Below are positions 53,862 through 63,705 of a stretch of DNA of 64,000 bases, piece after piece; position 1 is the first letter of the stretch; every line of letters starts with the position of its first letter. The notes beneath the pieces were generated by a model. The model searched no databases. It saw only the letters and a list, made by a program, of their open reading frames with translations, and had not been told where the DNA came from. Origin of the DNA: Ciceribacter ferrooxidans (GTDB taxonomy: Bacteria; Pseudomonadota; Alphaproteobacteria; Rhizobiales; Rhizobiaceae); contig NZ_SDVB01000170.1 in the NCBI RefSeq assembly GCF_004137355.1, positions 414,918 through 478,917 on the forward strand, given 5' to 3'. The position numbers and the translations under genes are program-made.

Positions 53862-54124
53862 CCTGCTTAAACACCGCCCGTCGGGTTTGTGACGGAAGCG
53901 TTACAAATAGAAAATCATCACTCCCGAGTAACGCCCGGAGCTAGTCCGAGGCTGAAGCCGGGGCGGATGCCGCATGTGCTGGTGACGTATGATACCGGCC
54001 CCGGGGCCGGGCACGCCACTCTGGCACATGCAGGTCGCCCGTGTTTTCTAGCCGATGTAAGGCGCAGGCGAAACCTGCCGCGAGCGCAATGGACGGCGTT
54101 CTGTCGCACTTTTTCGTCCGATTC
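53862..54124. other. Intergenic region between lon and clpX
   Basis: No gene or RNA is evident; short frames here lack ribosome sites. A GC-rich palindromic stretch (CCGGCCCCGGGGCCGG, 53996-54011) stands out. Confidence 0.5.
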
Positions 54125-54161
54125 CACGAAAAACGAAGAGGCCCGCACGAATGCGGGCCTC
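54125..54161 (-). terminator. Intrinsic terminator of clpX
   Basis: GAGGCCCGCA / TGCGGGCCTC with a TTCG loop and a TTCGTTTTTC tail on the minus strand, 33 bp after the clpX stop. Confidence 0.8.
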
Positions 54162-54193
54162 CCCGAAAAACTCACGGTTGCAGATCGAACAGC

Positions 54194-55471
54194 TTACGCC
54201 GAGGCGTTGGCCTTTTCTTCCTGGCGGTCGGCATAGATGTAGAGCGGCCGGGACGTGCCGCGGACGACATCCTCCGAGATGACGACCTCGCGGACGCCTT
54301 CCAGTTCCGGCAGCTCGAACATCGTGTCGAGCAGGATCTTTTCCATGATCGAACGCAGGCCGCGGGCGCCGGTCTTGCGGACGATCGCCTTCTTGGCGAT
54401 CTCGCGAAGGGCGTCCTCGTGGAAGTTCAGTTCCACGTCCTCCATCTCGAACAGGCGCTGGTACTGCTTGACGAGCGCATTCTTCGGCTCCGACAGGATC
54501 TGGATCAGGGCATCCTCGTCGAGGTCCTCCAGCGTCGCGAGCACCGGCAGACGACCGATGAATTCGGGGATGAGGCCGAACTTCACCAGATCCTCGGGCT
54601 CAAGATCGCGCAGCACCTCGCCGACGCGGCGATCTTCAGGAGAAGACACCGTCGCGCCGAAGCCGATCGAGGTCTTCTCCCCGCGGGCGGAGATGATCTT
54701 GTCGAGACCGGCGAAGGCACCGCCGCAGATGAACAGGATGTTCGTCGTGTCGACCTGCAGGAATTCCTGCTGGGGATGCTTGCGGCCACCCTGCGGGGGA
54801 ACCGAAGCGACCGTTCCTTCCATGATCTTAAGAAGCGCCTGCTGAACGCCTTCGCCAGAGACGTCGCGGGTGATCGACGGGTTGTCGGACTTGCGCGAAA
54901 TCTTGTCGACTTCGTCGATGTAGACGATGCCGCGCTGGGCGCGCTCGACATTGTAGTCGGCGGCCTGCAGGAGCTTCAGGATGATGTTCTCGACGTCCTC
55001 GCCGACATAGCCGGCTTCGGTCAGCGTCGTGGCATCCGCCATGGTGAACGGCACGTCGATGATGCGTGCGAGCGTCTGGGCAAGATAGGTCTTGCCGCAG
55101 CCGGTCGGGCCGACGAGCAGGATGTTCGACTTGGCCAGTTCGACGTCGCCGCCCTTGGAGGCGTGCGCCAGGCGCTTGTAATGGTTGTGCACGGCGACCG
55201 AGAGAATCTTCTTCGCCTGCTGCTGCCCGATGACGTATTCATCGAGAATCTTGATGATGTCCTGGGGCGTGGGTACGCCGTCGCGGGACTTCACCATCGA
55301 GCTCTTGTTCTCCTCGCGGATGATGTCCATGCACAGTTCGACGCATTCATCGCAGATGAACACGGTCGGTCCGGCAATCAGCTTCCGGACTTCGTGCTGG
55401 CTCTTGCCGCAGAACGAACAATAGAGGGTATTCTTGGAGTCACCGCCGTTGCTTCCGCTGACCTTGCTCAT
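54194..55471 (-). CDS. clpX: ATP-dependent Clp protease ATP-binding subunit ClpX
   Basis: A 425-residue AAA+ unfoldase feeding ClpP. N-terminal zinc domain with [10 protein letters not shown] and [10 protein letters not shown]; Walker [17 protein letters not shown]; Walker [12 protein letters not shown]; the IGF-type ClpP loop sits near [10 protein letters not shown]. Start ATG at 55471 ([10 protein letters not shown]). In Caulobacter ClpXP degrades CtrA, which connects it to the divK/pleD circuit in this window. It is downstream of clpP. Confidence 0.97.
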   Translation of the reverse strand: MSKVSGSNGGDSKNTLYCSFCGKSQHEVRKLIAGPTVFICDECVELCMDIIREENKSSMVKSRDGVPTPQDIIKILDEYVIGQQQAKKILSVAVHNHYKRLAHASKGGDVELAKSNILLVGPTGCGKTYLAQTLARIIDVPFTMADATTLTEAGYVGEDVENIILKLLQAADYNVERAQRGIVYIDEVDKISRKSDNPSITRDVSGEGVQQALLKIMEGTVASVPPQGGRKHPQQEFLQVDTTNILFICGGAFAGLDKIISARGEKTSIGFGATVSSPEDRRVGEVLRDLEPEDLVKFGLIPEFIGRLPVLATLEDLDEDALIQILSEPKNALVKQYQRLFEMEDVELNFHEDALREIAKKAIVRKTGARGLRSIMEKILLDTMFELPELEGVREVVISEDVVRGTSRPLYIYADRQEEKANASA

Positions 55472-55707
55472 GTCTCTTTCCTTCCGGCACGCCGCGCCGC
55501 CCTCGAAACGGAACACGGACCACTTACACCGCCCCAACCGCAAAACGCCGCAATCGGCTGGAGCCAGTTCGATTTGGGGGTACTAACCGGCGGACGCATT
55601 ATGCGCCTGTTGACCGGCGGCAACGAAAACCCCTTCAAATCGCAAGGCTATGTCACAAAACTTCAACATGGCCTTAATTACTACTATTAGCGCGTTCCCC
55701 GGGAGAT

Positions 55708-55736
55708 TAAACCCCCTCCTTCGTTCACAAGGGGGT
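55708..55736 (-). terminator. Weak terminator after clpP
   Basis: ACCCCCT / AGGGGGT hairpin with a short T tract on the minus strand, 37 bp after the clpP stop. Confidence 0.35.
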
Positions 55737-55772
55737 CAACGGTCCATCCCGAGCCGCGCGGACGGGCGGCCC

Positions 55773-56405
55773 TCAGGCCGCCGGCGCCCCCTCGATTTCC
55801 TGGCGGGAGGTCAGGATCTTGTCGACGATCCCCCAGTCCTTCGCCTCGCTCGCTTCCATGAAATGGTCCCGATCGAGCGTTTGTTCAACCTCGTCATAGG
55901 TGCGACCGGTGTGCTTCTCGTAGATTTCGTTCAGGCGGCGCTTCATCTTGATGATGTCGCGGGCGTGCCGCTCGATGTCGGAGGCCTGCCCCTGGAAACC
56001 GCCGGAGGGCTGATGCACCATGATGCGGGAATAGGGCGTGGTAAAGCGCATGCCCTTCTCACCGGCGGCCAGCAGCAGCGAACCCATGGAGGCCGCCTGA
56101 CCGATGCAGAGGGTCGATACGGCCGGACGGATGAACTGCATCGTATCGTAGATTGCGAGACCCGCGGTGACGACACCACCCGGAGAGTTGATGTAGAGCG
56201 CAATTTCCTTCTTCGGGTTTTCCGCTTCCAGGAACAGCAGCTGCGCGCAGACGAGCGACGCCATCTGGTCTTCGACGGGACCGGTCAGGAAGATGATCCG
56301 CTCCTTCAGCAGGCGGGAGAAAATGTCGTAGGACCGCTCCCCGCGGTTGGTCTGCTCGACAACCATCGGCACCAGGGCCATGGCGGTATCAACTGGATTT
56401 GTCAT
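55773..56405 (-). CDS. clpP: ATP-dependent Clp protease proteolytic subunit
   Basis: A 210-residue serine protease subunit. Catalytic Ser in [14 protein letters not shown], His in [10 protein letters not shown], and Asp downstream in [20 protein letters not shown]. The ATG at 56405 ([18 protein letters not shown]) is used; an upstream extension is unlikely. A heat-shock-like promoter lies about 75-105 bp upstream. Confidence 0.97.
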   Translation of the reverse strand: MTNPVDTAMALVPMVVEQTNRGERSYDIFSRLLKERIIFLTGPVEDQMASLVCAQLLFLEAENPKKEIALYINSPGGVVTAGLAIYDTMQFIRPAVSTLCIGQAASMGSLLLAAGEKGMRFTTPYSRIMVHQPSGGFQGQASDIERHARDIIKMKRRLNEIYEKHTGRTYDEVEQTLDRDHFMEASEAKDWGIVDKILTSRQEIEGAPAA

Positions 56406-56476
56406 GTCCGTCCTTCTTCGCACTGTCTTCCCGGACACGGAAGCCGCAGCGGGAATCATGTATTGTCGTGTCAATC

Positions 56477-56509
56477 CCTACATAGAGTGTCCAAGCCCCG
56501 GACTTCAAG
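56477..56509 (-). promoter_or_regulatory. Possible RpoH promoter of clpP
   Basis: On the minus strand CTTGAA (56504-56509) and TCTATGTAGG (56477-56486), close to the alphaproteobacterial RpoH -10 CYTATNTNNG. A sigma-70-like TTGACA lies nearby. Confidence 0.45.
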
Positions 56510-56894
56510 ACGTGTGACGCCGATATCCTTAACCGTCACGGGGTGACCGCCAAGGCCGAGGAAGGGCCGACAATCCCCGTTTCCGGCCACGTCGCATTCC
56601 CCGCCTGCAGCCGGAACAGAGCGCCGCGAGCGGTGTGTCCGGCCTTGTTCTGCCTGATCCGCGCAGCCTCGCCCGATGCGAGCCGCGGCATCCCTCTCGC
56701 TGCCGGAGATGATGTGCGCCGCGGCCGTCCTGCACAGGAACGGCGTCCTATGGTGAACGGCAAGTAAAAAACCGCCGAACACCTCGGGAAAACCGGATTC
56801 AAGGCAAAAACAGTCGGCGACTGGTAGCAACTGTTTAACGAGTATTGATCACCTTGCTCGGAATGTCCTTCCATCGTCACCAAGGCTCACGACT
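56510..56894. other. Intergenic region between clpP and the diguanylate cyclase
   Basis: About 385 bp without a supported gene. It should hold the plus-strand promoter for the GGDEF gene; the AT-rich stretch at 56760-56850 is the likely place. Short minus-strand frames (56529-56830) have no ribosome site. Confidence 0.5.
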
Positions 56895-58157
56895 GTGCTC
56901 GACGTCAGAACGGGGGTTCTCCTCTGGACCATACAGGCCGCTTCAATGGGCGCGCTACTTGTCGCCGTATGGCTGCACGGTTTGAAGGACAGACATTTCC
57001 TGCTGTTCGGGCTGGGGCTGATCTCCCATGCGTCGGGACTGGCGCTGGTCGGCGCCCGCGGGACGATCCCCGACTTTCTTTCCATCCAGATCGCCAACGC
57101 CGTCACCCTCACTGCCTTTGCCTTCCTTATCGGTGCACTCAGAAGGTTCGACGGAAAGACCACGCCGCCCTGGGCCGTCCTTCCGCCGCTTCTCTGGATT
57201 ATAGGAAACCTCTTTCCGTTCATCCGCGAGGACTTCTCCCACCGCCTGATGCTCTACAGCGTCAGCGCAGCGCTCGGCTTCGCCCTGATGAGCGTCGTCA
57301 TCGTGCGCGGCGGCACGAGCTCGCGACGCTACCGCTTCATGCTGAGCGGCGTCTGGGCGATCCATGTGATGAGCAACCTGTTGTTCGCGGTCCGAACCTG
57401 GCGGCAGGACCCACAGGACTTCCAGGACGTCAACGTCAACGGCTTCGTCATCGTGATCGGAATCGCCGGCTTCGTCTCCGCGATCGTCATCCTCGCCAAG
57501 ATGTTGATTGACCGTTCGGAAGAGCGTTTGAGGGAACTGGTCCGCACAGACCCGCTGACCAGCGTCTATAACCGGCGCGGTCTTCTGGAGGCGTATGAGC
57601 GCCTCCGTTCCGTTCCTGTCCGCGAGCGGCCGGTGCTTGCAGTCATCGTCTTCGATCTCGACCACTTCAAGCAGATCAATGACACCCACGGCCATCAGGC
57701 CGGCGATGCGGTCCTCGTCGAATTCGCCCGCAGGGCCGCCAGCCTTATCCCCGAGGGTGGTGTGTTCGGTCGAAGCGGCGGCGAGGAGTTCGCGGCCATC
57801 CTGCGGGTAGGTGAACCCCGCCACGCCGCCCTGGTCGGCGAAACGATCCGCCAGTCGCTCGCAGCCACGCACATCGCCGCTGCCTCGACCGAAATAGAGG
57901 TGACGACGAGCATCGGCATTGCGACCATGCCGGCCGGCGGCGCCGATCTCGACCGGTTGCTGAGCGGCGCCGACCGCGCGCTCTATGTCGCCAAGGACAG
58001 GGGCCGCAACCGTTGCGCGGTCTGGACCGGAGACAAGATCCTGTCCGTGCACACCGACACGGCCGATCTCATCGACGACCACACGGATCGTCAGGTCGCG
58101 GCCTTGCGCATGCTCGCCAAGGCGGCTTCCGACGAGCACGACGTGCTCGGCTCCTGA
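56895..58157 (+). CDS. Membrane diguanylate cyclase
   Basis: A 420-residue protein: about six N-terminal membrane spans (residues 10-200, a likely sensory module) and a GGDEF domain (about 215-380) with active site FGRSGGEEFAAIL and helix DLDHFKQINDTHGHQAGDAV. No RxxD inhibitory site precedes the active site (IPEGGVFGRSGGEEF), so feedback inhibition is not expected. The start is GTG at 56895 (VLDVRTGVLLW) with AAGG upstream. Confidence 0.88.
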   Translation: MLDVRTGVLLWTIQAASMGALLVAVWLHGLKDRHFLLFGLGLISHASGLALVGARGTIPDFLSIQIANAVTLTAFAFLIGALRRFDGKTTPPWAVLPPLLWIIGNLFPFIREDFSHRLMLYSVSAALGFALMSVVIVRGGTSSRRYRFMLSGVWAIHVMSNLLFAVRTWRQDPQDFQDVNVNGFVIVIGIAGFVSAIVILAKMLIDRSEERLRELVRTDPLTSVYNRRGLLEAYERLRSVPVRERPVLAVIVFDLDHFKQINDTHGHQAGDAVLVEFARRAASLIPEGGVFGRSGGEEFAAILRVGEPRHAALVGETIRQSLAATHIAAASTEIEVTTSIGIATMPAGGADLDRLLSGADRALYVAKDRGRNRCAVWTGDKILSVHTDTADLIDDHTDRQVAALRMLAKAASDEHDVLGS

Positions 58158-58326
58158 ACCTGGCCGCCGGCATTCCGCAGGCTACGCAGCAACACGGCCC
58201 GCGCCTTGCGCATCAAAGACGCGTTCGGTGCGAGCCAAGGCCTTGCCTGAAGCATGGCGCGACCTACAATCCTCACGTGCAAACAGAAGCGAACCCGGTC
58301 GCGACGATCGGGAGAACGGAGTGGTC

Positions 58327-60084
58327 ATGCGGAAATTCCTTCTCAACAGCATCTTCGTTTCCCTTCTCGTCCTGCCGGTCAGCAGTCTCGCCCAGCAGGC
58401 CTCCGACACCATGGCGCCGGAACGCGCGACGGGATTTGCCGCCGCCGCCCGCACGGAGGCAAAAAGCTTCATGGTCGCGGCCGCCAATCCTCTCGCTGCG
58501 GAGGCGGGACGCGCCGTCCTCTCGAAGGGCGGCAATGCGATCGACGCGATGGTCGCCGTCCAGACCGTGCTCGGCCTCGTCGAGCCGCAGAGCTCCGGCC
58601 TCGGCGGCGGCGCCTTCCTCGTCTATTACGACGCCGCTTCGGGCAAGCTGACGACCTTCGACGGGCGCGAGACCGCGCCCATGGAGGCGACGCCGAAGCT
58701 CTTCCTCGATGCCGAGGGGCAGCCGCTGAAATTCATGGATGCGGTGGTCGGCGGGCGCTCCGTCGGTACGCCGGGCACCGTGAAACTCTTGTCCGAGGTG
58801 CACAAGCGCTACGGCAAGACGGACTGGGCGCAACTCTTCGAACCCGCCGAAAAGCTCGCCACCGACGGCTTTGCCGTTTCGCCTCGTCTCGCCTCGCTGG
58901 TTGCGGCGGAAGGCGAGCGGCTGAAGAAATACGACGGGCCGCGCAACTACTTCTACGATGCCTCCGGCGCACCATTGAAAGAAGGCACAATCCTCAAAAA
59001 TCCGGCCTACGCGGAGACTCTGAAGGCGATCGCCGAGGGCGGCGCCGACGCGTTCTACAAGGGGCCGATCGCCGAAGCGATCGTCAAGACCGTGCGCGAG
59101 GCCGTCGACAATCCCGGCGTCCTTTCCCTTGTCGACTTCGCTAATTACCGAATTATCGAACGGCAGCCGGTCTGCGTGACCTACCGGGCGCTCGACGTCT
59201 GCGGTATGGGGCCACCCTCCTCCGGCGCCGTCGCCGTCGGGCAGATCCTCGGAATGGTCGAGAATTTCGACCTCAAGGCACTCGGCCCCGACAACGTCGA
59301 GAGCTGGCGCATCATCGGCGACGCACAGCGCCTCGCCTTCGCGGATCGCGAACGCTATCTCGCCGACACCGACTTCGTCCCCTCGCCGATCAAGGGGCTC
59401 ATCGGCAAGGACTATCTCGGCCAGCGCGCAGCTCTTCTCGACGGAGACAAGGCGCTCGCCCCCGATGCGGTGACGGCCGGCGAACCGGAATGGGATCACG
59501 CCCTGCTCTTCGGCCGGGGCGAAGCGATCGAGCTGCCCTCGACCAGCCACTTCGTGATCGTCGACAAGGACGGCAACGTCGTCTCGATGACCACCACGAT
59601 CGAAAGCGGATTCGGCTCGCGGCTGATGACCAACGGCTTCCTGCTCAACAACGAGCTCACCGACTTCTCCTTCAAGACCCATGACGGCAGCCTGCCGGTC
59701 GCCAACCGCGTCGAGCCGGGCAAGCGTCCGCGCTCCTCCATGTCGCCGACCATCGTTCTCAGGGATGGAAAACCCCTGCTGGCGATCGGGTCGCCGGGCG
59801 GTAGCCAGATCATCGGCTACGTCGCCCAGGCGCTCATCGCCTATGTCGACTGGGGCATGCCGGTCGAGAATATCGTCGCGCAGCCCCACTTCATAAACCG
59901 CTTCGGTCCCTACGAACTCGAGGCCGGGACGGCAGCGGAACAGATGGCGGAGCCGCTGAAGGCACTCGGATACGAGATCAAGGCGGGCGAGATGACGTCC
60001 GGCCTTCATGCGATCGAGATCACTGCCGCCGGACTTGCCGGCAGCGCCGATCCGCGCCGGGAGGGCGTCGCTGTCGGAGAGTAA
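58327..60084 (+). CDS. ggt: Gamma-glutamyltransferase
   Basis: Periplasmic Ntn-hydrolase cleaving gamma-glutamyl bonds of glutathione. A signal peptide (LLNSIFVSLLVLPVSSLAQQ) precedes AAANPLAAEAGRAVLSKGGN and LVEPQSSGLGGGAFLVYYD. The autoprocessing nucleophile is Thr406 in LPSTSHFVIVDKDGNVVSM; RPRSSMSPTIVL and GSPGGSQIIGYV form the substrate site. 585 residues is normal. The ATG at 58327 is used although the frame is open much further upstream. Confidence 0.95.
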   Translation: MRKFLLNSIFVSLLVLPVSSLAQQASDTMAPERATGFAAAARTEAKSFMVAAANPLAAEAGRAVLSKGGNAIDAMVAVQTVLGLVEPQSSGLGGGAFLVYYDAASGKLTTFDGRETAPMEATPKLFLDAEGQPLKFMDAVVGGRSVGTPGTVKLLSEVHKRYGKTDWAQLFEPAEKLATDGFAVSPRLASLVAAEGERLKKYDGPRNYFYDASGAPLKEGTILKNPAYAETLKAIAEGGADAFYKGPIAEAIVKTVREAVDNPGVLSLVDFANYRIIERQPVCVTYRALDVCGMGPPSSGAVAVGQILGMVENFDLKALGPDNVESWRIIGDAQRLAFADRERYLADTDFVPSPIKGLIGKDYLGQRAALLDGDKALAPDAVTAGEPEWDHALLFGRGEAIELPSTSHFVIVDKDGNVVSMTTTIESGFGSRLMTNGFLLNNELTDFSFKTHDGSLPVANRVEPGKRPRSSMSPTIVLRDGKPLLAIGSPGGSQIIGYVAQALIAYVDWGMPVENIVAQPHFINRFGPYELEAGTAAEQMAEPLKALGYEIKAGEMTSGLHAIEITAAGLAGSADPRREGVAVGE

Positions 60085-60139
60085 CGGAGAAGGCTTCGGC
60101 GGCCTTTCGGACCACGGCGGATTGCGCTAGGCATCGGGC

Positions 60140-61387
60140 ATGTCCAGTCTCTCGTCATTCCTCCGCATCGATCCCGAAACCCGCCGCGTCTTCCTCGACG
60201 CCCGCGATCCCGCCTTCTACAGCGAACCGAACCACACCTATGCGGCACTACATGCCGCGTGCCCGACCTTCTACTGGGAAGAGCAGCGGCAATGGTTCTG
60301 CACCGGCTACGATACGGTGAACGCGCTGCTGAGAGACCGGCGGTTCGGCCGTCAGATCCTCCACATCGCGACCCGCGAGGAGATCGGAATGCCCGAGCCG
60401 CTCGCCCATACCCGGCATTTCGATGCCGCCGAGGCACATTCGCTGCTCGAACTCGAGCCGCCCGAGCACACGCGGCTCAGGACACTCGTCAACCGCGCCT
60501 TCGTCTCCCGGCACATCGAGAAGATGACGCCGGAGATCGAGGCGCTCGCGAACCGGCTGATCGACGGGTTCGAGAAGGACGGCGAGACGGAGCTTCTCTC
60601 CTCCTTTGCCGACATCATTCCGGTGACGATGATCGCCCGCATGATCGGCATTCCGGAGGAGATGGGGCCGCAGCTCCTGAAGTGGAGCCACGACTATGTC
60701 GGCATGTACATGTTCAAACGCAGTCGCGCCGACGAGGAGGCTGCGGACCGTTCGGCGCGTGAATTCGCCGATTACGTCCGCTCGATGATTGCCGCGCGGC
60801 GGGCGGAACCTCGGGACGATCTCCTGAGCCACATGATCCACACCGAGCACAAGGGGCAGTTCCTCACCGAAGACGAACTCGTCTCGACGACGATCGTGCT
60901 GCTCAATGCCGGGCACGAGGCGACGGTGCACCAGATCGGCAATTCCGTGCGGGTGATCCTGGAAAGCGGCATCGAGCCGGCAACACTCTTCTGCGATCCG
61001 AAGACCACGGAGCGGACCGTCGAGGAAACGCTGCGCATCTGCGCGCCGGTCCACATCTTCCAGCGCTATTGCCTGGAGCCGGCAGAAGTCGACGGCGTCT
61101 CCTTCAAGCGCGGTGACAAGGTCAGCCTGATCCTCGCCGCCGCCAATCTCGATCCGGCCAAGTTCACCGATCCGCTGACCTTCAGGCCCGACCGCGACGA
61201 GGGCGTGAACCTCTCGTTCGGCGCCGGCATCCATTTCTGCATCGGCGCGCCGCTCGCGCGCCTCGAACTCAACCTCGTGCTGCCGATCCTCTTCCGGCGC
61301 CTGCCCGGCTTGCGGCTCGCCCGCCGGCCGACGGTCAAGGACGTCTACCACTTCCACGGACTGGAGCGGCTCGATCTCGAATGGTAG
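60140..61387 (+). CDS. Cytochrome P450
   Basis: A 415-residue soluble bacterial P450. Haem motif [18 protein letters not shown] with Cys367, I-helix [11 protein letters not shown] (acid-threonine pair), K-helix EETLR, and the family-typical [20 protein letters not shown]. Resembles CYP107/CYP105-like bacterial monooxygenases; substrate unknown. No ferredoxin or reductase gene is adjacent. Confidence 0.93.
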   Translation: MSSLSSFLRIDPETRRVFLDARDPAFYSEPNHTYAALHAACPTFYWEEQRQWFCTGYDTVNALLRDRRFGRQILHIATREEIGMPEPLAHTRHFDAAEAHSLLELEPPEHTRLRTLVNRAFVSRHIEKMTPEIEALANRLIDGFEKDGETELLSSFADIIPVTMIARMIGIPEEMGPQLLKWSHDYVGMYMFKRSRADEEAADRSAREFADYVRSMIAARRAEPRDDLLSHMIHTEHKGQFLTEDELVSTTIVLLNAGHEATVHQIGNSVRVILESGIEPATLFCDPKTTERTVEETLRICAPVHIFQRYCLEPAEVDGVSFKRGDKVSLILAAANLDPAKFTDPLTFRPDRDEGVNLSFGAGIHFCIGAPLARLELNLVLPILFRRLPGLRLARRPTVKDVYHFHGLERLDLEW

Positions 61388-61441
61388 CCGCCGGGCTCGG
61401 CCTCGTGAAGGCCGCCCGGCGAGCCGTCGTATCCGATAACG

Positions 61442-62200
61442 CTAGATCTGGGCGAGACCGCCGTCGACGGAAAGCTCAACCCCGTTGATGTAGCTTGCCT
61501 TCGGCGAAGCCAGGAAAAGAGCCGCTTCGGCAATCTCGTCTGGATGGGCCATGCGGCCGATCGGAGAGGCAGATTGCAGGTAGGCTTCGAAGCCGGCGAT
61601 CCGCTCCTCGTCCATCTTCAGACCGTTCTCCATGATCGGCGTGCGGGTGACACCCGGGCTCAGCGTGTTCACGCGAATGCCCCTGCCCTTCAGGTCGTTG
61701 GCAAAACTGCGGGCGAACGATCGCACCGCCGCCTTGGAGGCGTTGTAGGCGCTCAGTTTCTCCATGCCCTTGTTGCCGACGATGGAACCCGTGAGCACGA
61801 TGTTGCCGCCGTCGCGGATGACCGGTAGCAGGGCCTGCACGGTGTAGAACACGCCCTTCACGTTGACGTCGAAGATGCGGTCGTACAGCGCTTCGTCGGT
61901 GGTGCCTATGTCGTTGTTCTCGGCGATGCCCGCATTGGCGAACAGGACGTCGATCTTGCGCCCGTCTGCTTCGATCCGGGCCCGCAGATGTTCCAGATCC
62001 TCGATCTTCGCCGAATCGGCGACGACCGCAACCGCCTTGTCTCCCAGCGCCGAGACGGCCTGACTCAACTTGGCTCCATTGCGGCCGGTCACATAGACCG
62101 TCGCCGCGCCCGCTTCGAGGAAGAGCCTTGCCGCGGAATAGCCGATGCCGGTCGAACCGCCCGTGACGACCACGACCTTGCCGTCGAATTGCATGTCCAT
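61442..62200 (-). CDS. SDR family oxidoreductase
   Basis: A 252-residue short-chain dehydrogenase. Cofactor motif VTGGSTGIGYSAA, NAG motif (FANAGIAEN), catalytic Ser in VLTGSIVGN and YNASK (YxxxK). The C-terminus GVELSVDGGLAQI is typical. AGGAG six bases before the ATG fixes the start at 62200. Divergent from an ArsR-like regulator with a palindrome between them, which probably controls it. Confidence 0.92.
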   Translation of the reverse strand: MDMQFDGKVVVVTGGSTGIGYSAARLFLEAGAATVYVTGRNGAKLSQAVSALGDKAVAVVADSAKIEDLEHLRARIEADGRKIDVLFANAGIAENNDIGTTDEALYDRIFDVNVKGVFYTVQALLPVIRDGGNIVLTGSIVGNKGMEKLSAYNASKAAVRSFARSFANDLKGRGIRVNTLSPGVTRTPIMENGLKMDEERIAGFEAYLQSASPIGRMAHPDEIAEAALFLASPKASYINGVELSVDGGLAQI

Positions 62201-62231
62201 TTGCGTCTCCTGAGTTTCTTTAATTCATTAT

Positions 62232-62246
62232 TACCGTTATTCGGTA
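62232..62246. promoter_or_regulatory. Candidate operator between the SDR gene and the ArsR-like gene
   Basis: Perfect inverted repeat TACCG-TTATT-CGGTA in the 100-bp divergent intergenic region, in an AT-rich setting suited to overlapping promoters. Likely bound by the adjacent winged-helix regulator. Confidence 0.55.
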
Positions 62247-62300
62247 TTTCGGTTTTATTGAAATATTGAAGCCTGTCAACGGAAATGATAGAGACGCTGC

Positions 62301-62645
62301 ATGGCTCAGTTCTTTCATCCCAGCCGCGAGGATATGTCGCTCACCGCGGTTCTCGCCGCCCTCGGGGATCCGGCCCGCATGGGGATCATGCGCAAGCTCA
62401 TGAATGCACAGGATGGACAGAACTGCGGTTCGGTCGCGCCCTGCAACGACATGCCGCGCTCGACGCTCTCCAACCATCTGCGTATTCTGCGGGAAGCCGG
62501 TCTCATCCGCACCCACAAGCAGGGCGTGGAGAACATCAATACCGTGCGAGCCGACGATCTGGAGGCCCGTTTTCCGGGTCTCCTCGACAAGATCATGTCG
62601 CTGTGCCCGATAGCCTCGGCGGATCACGGAGCGCCGCGGTCATAG
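62301..62645 (+). CDS. ArsR-like winged-helix transcriptional regulator
   Basis: A 114-residue regulator: LAALGDPARMGIMRKLMNAQ opens the domain, and PRSTLSNHLRILREAGLIRT is the recognition helix-turn-wing. No metal-binding cysteine pair of the classic ArsR type is present; two cysteines (NCGSVAPC) could sense redox. It overlaps the convergent WYL gene by 22 bp. It likely represses itself and the SDR gene. Confidence 0.85.
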   Translation: MAQFFHPSREDMSLTAVLAALGDPARMGIMRKLMNAQDGQNCGSVAPCNDMPRSTLSNHLRILREAGLIRTHKQGVENINTVRADDLEARFPGLLDKIMSLCPIASADHGAPRS

Positions 62646-63598
62646 AATTCAGCCAGTCTCTCCAGCGTTTCCCGCATCGCCTCGCGTAGCGTGTCCGGTC
62701 CGAGCACCTCGGCCTCTGCGCCGAGCCGCAGGAATTCCGACACGGCGTGTTGCGACTGGCCACAGGGCAACGTGACGATCCACCGGTCTTCATTCCGCTC
62801 GTCTTTCCCCGTCTCCATGCGCGCACGGACATAGGAGGGAGAGATATGCTCCAGGAGCCGCAGGCCCCATTTGGAGACGCGCAGGGTCGCCGTATTCGGA
62901 TGCAGTTCGGCTTCCAGCCTCTGGGTATTCTCCGTCCAGTAGCCGGCAAGGTCGAAATCGTCCGGGCGCTGGAAGCGCTCCTCGGTGACGACGAGGTCGA
63001 GAATACGGGCGATGCGATAGGTCCGCACGGCGCCGTCGACCCGCGCCGCCATATACCACGCGCCGCCCTTCAGAACGACGCCGAGCGGCTCGGCCTCGCG
63101 ATTCTTCTCGGCCTTCCAGCTGCGATAGCGCATGCGGACAAGCTTGCAATTCCATACCGCATCGGCGATCGCCTGAAGATGTGCCGGCCGCTCGCTCTCG
63201 CCGAACCAGGTCGGCGCGTCGAGATGGAACCGGCCCTGCATGCGGGCAGCGCTCTGGCGAAGGTCTTCCGGCAGCGCCGCCGTCAGCTTCTTCTGGGCGC
63301 CCGCCATCAACGATCCGAGGCCGAGGTCCGCGGCAGCCCCCGGCACGCCGGAGAGGAACATCGCCTCCGCCTCCCCCGGCGAAAGGCCGTTCAGGCGCAC
63401 GCGATAGCCGTCGAGCAGGCGGTAGCCGCCCTCGGACCCGCGCTCGCTGTACACAGGAACGCCGGAGAGCGACAGCGCATCGATATCCCGGTAGATCGTG
63501 CGGACCGAAACGCCGTTTTCCGCCGCGAGCGTCTCGGCGGTCACCAGGCCCTTCGCCTGCAGAGTGGTCAGGATGTTGATCAGCCGCACGGCGCGCAT
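62624..63598 (-). CDS. WYL-domain transcriptional regulator (YafY family)
   Basis: A 324-residue regulator with an N-terminal HTH (LQAKGLVTAETLAAENGVSV, about 14-33) and a WYL domain (about 135-220; GGAWYMAARVDGAVRTYRIA), followed by a C-terminal WCX region. Such regulators sense small molecules or nucleic acids. Divergent from the GST gene across 107 bp holding two TGACA repeats (63639, 63649); it probably controls that gene. Confidence 0.9.
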   Translation of the reverse strand: MRAVRLINILTTLQAKGLVTAETLAAENGVSVRTIYRDIDALSLSGVPVYSERGSEGGYRLLDGYRVRLNGLSPGEAEAMFLSGVPGAAADLGLGSLMAGAQKKLTAALPEDLRQSAARMQGRFHLDAPTWFGESERPAHLQAIADAVWNCKLVRMRYRSWKAEKNREAEPLGVVLKGGAWYMAARVDGAVRTYRIARILDLVVTEERFQRPDDFDLAGYWTENTQRLEAELHPNTATLRVSKWGLRLLEHISPSYVRARMETGKDERNEDRWIVTLPCGQSQHAVSEFLRLGAEAEVLGPDTLREAMRETLERLAEFYDRGAP

Positions 63599-63705
63599 CG
63601 CAAAAAATCTCCGTTGCGGCGATTATCCTAAACCAACATGACAAAAACTGACAGGTATGATGCGCCACACTGCCGTCATCGCTTCAAACAGTGAAGGAGA
63701 AAACG

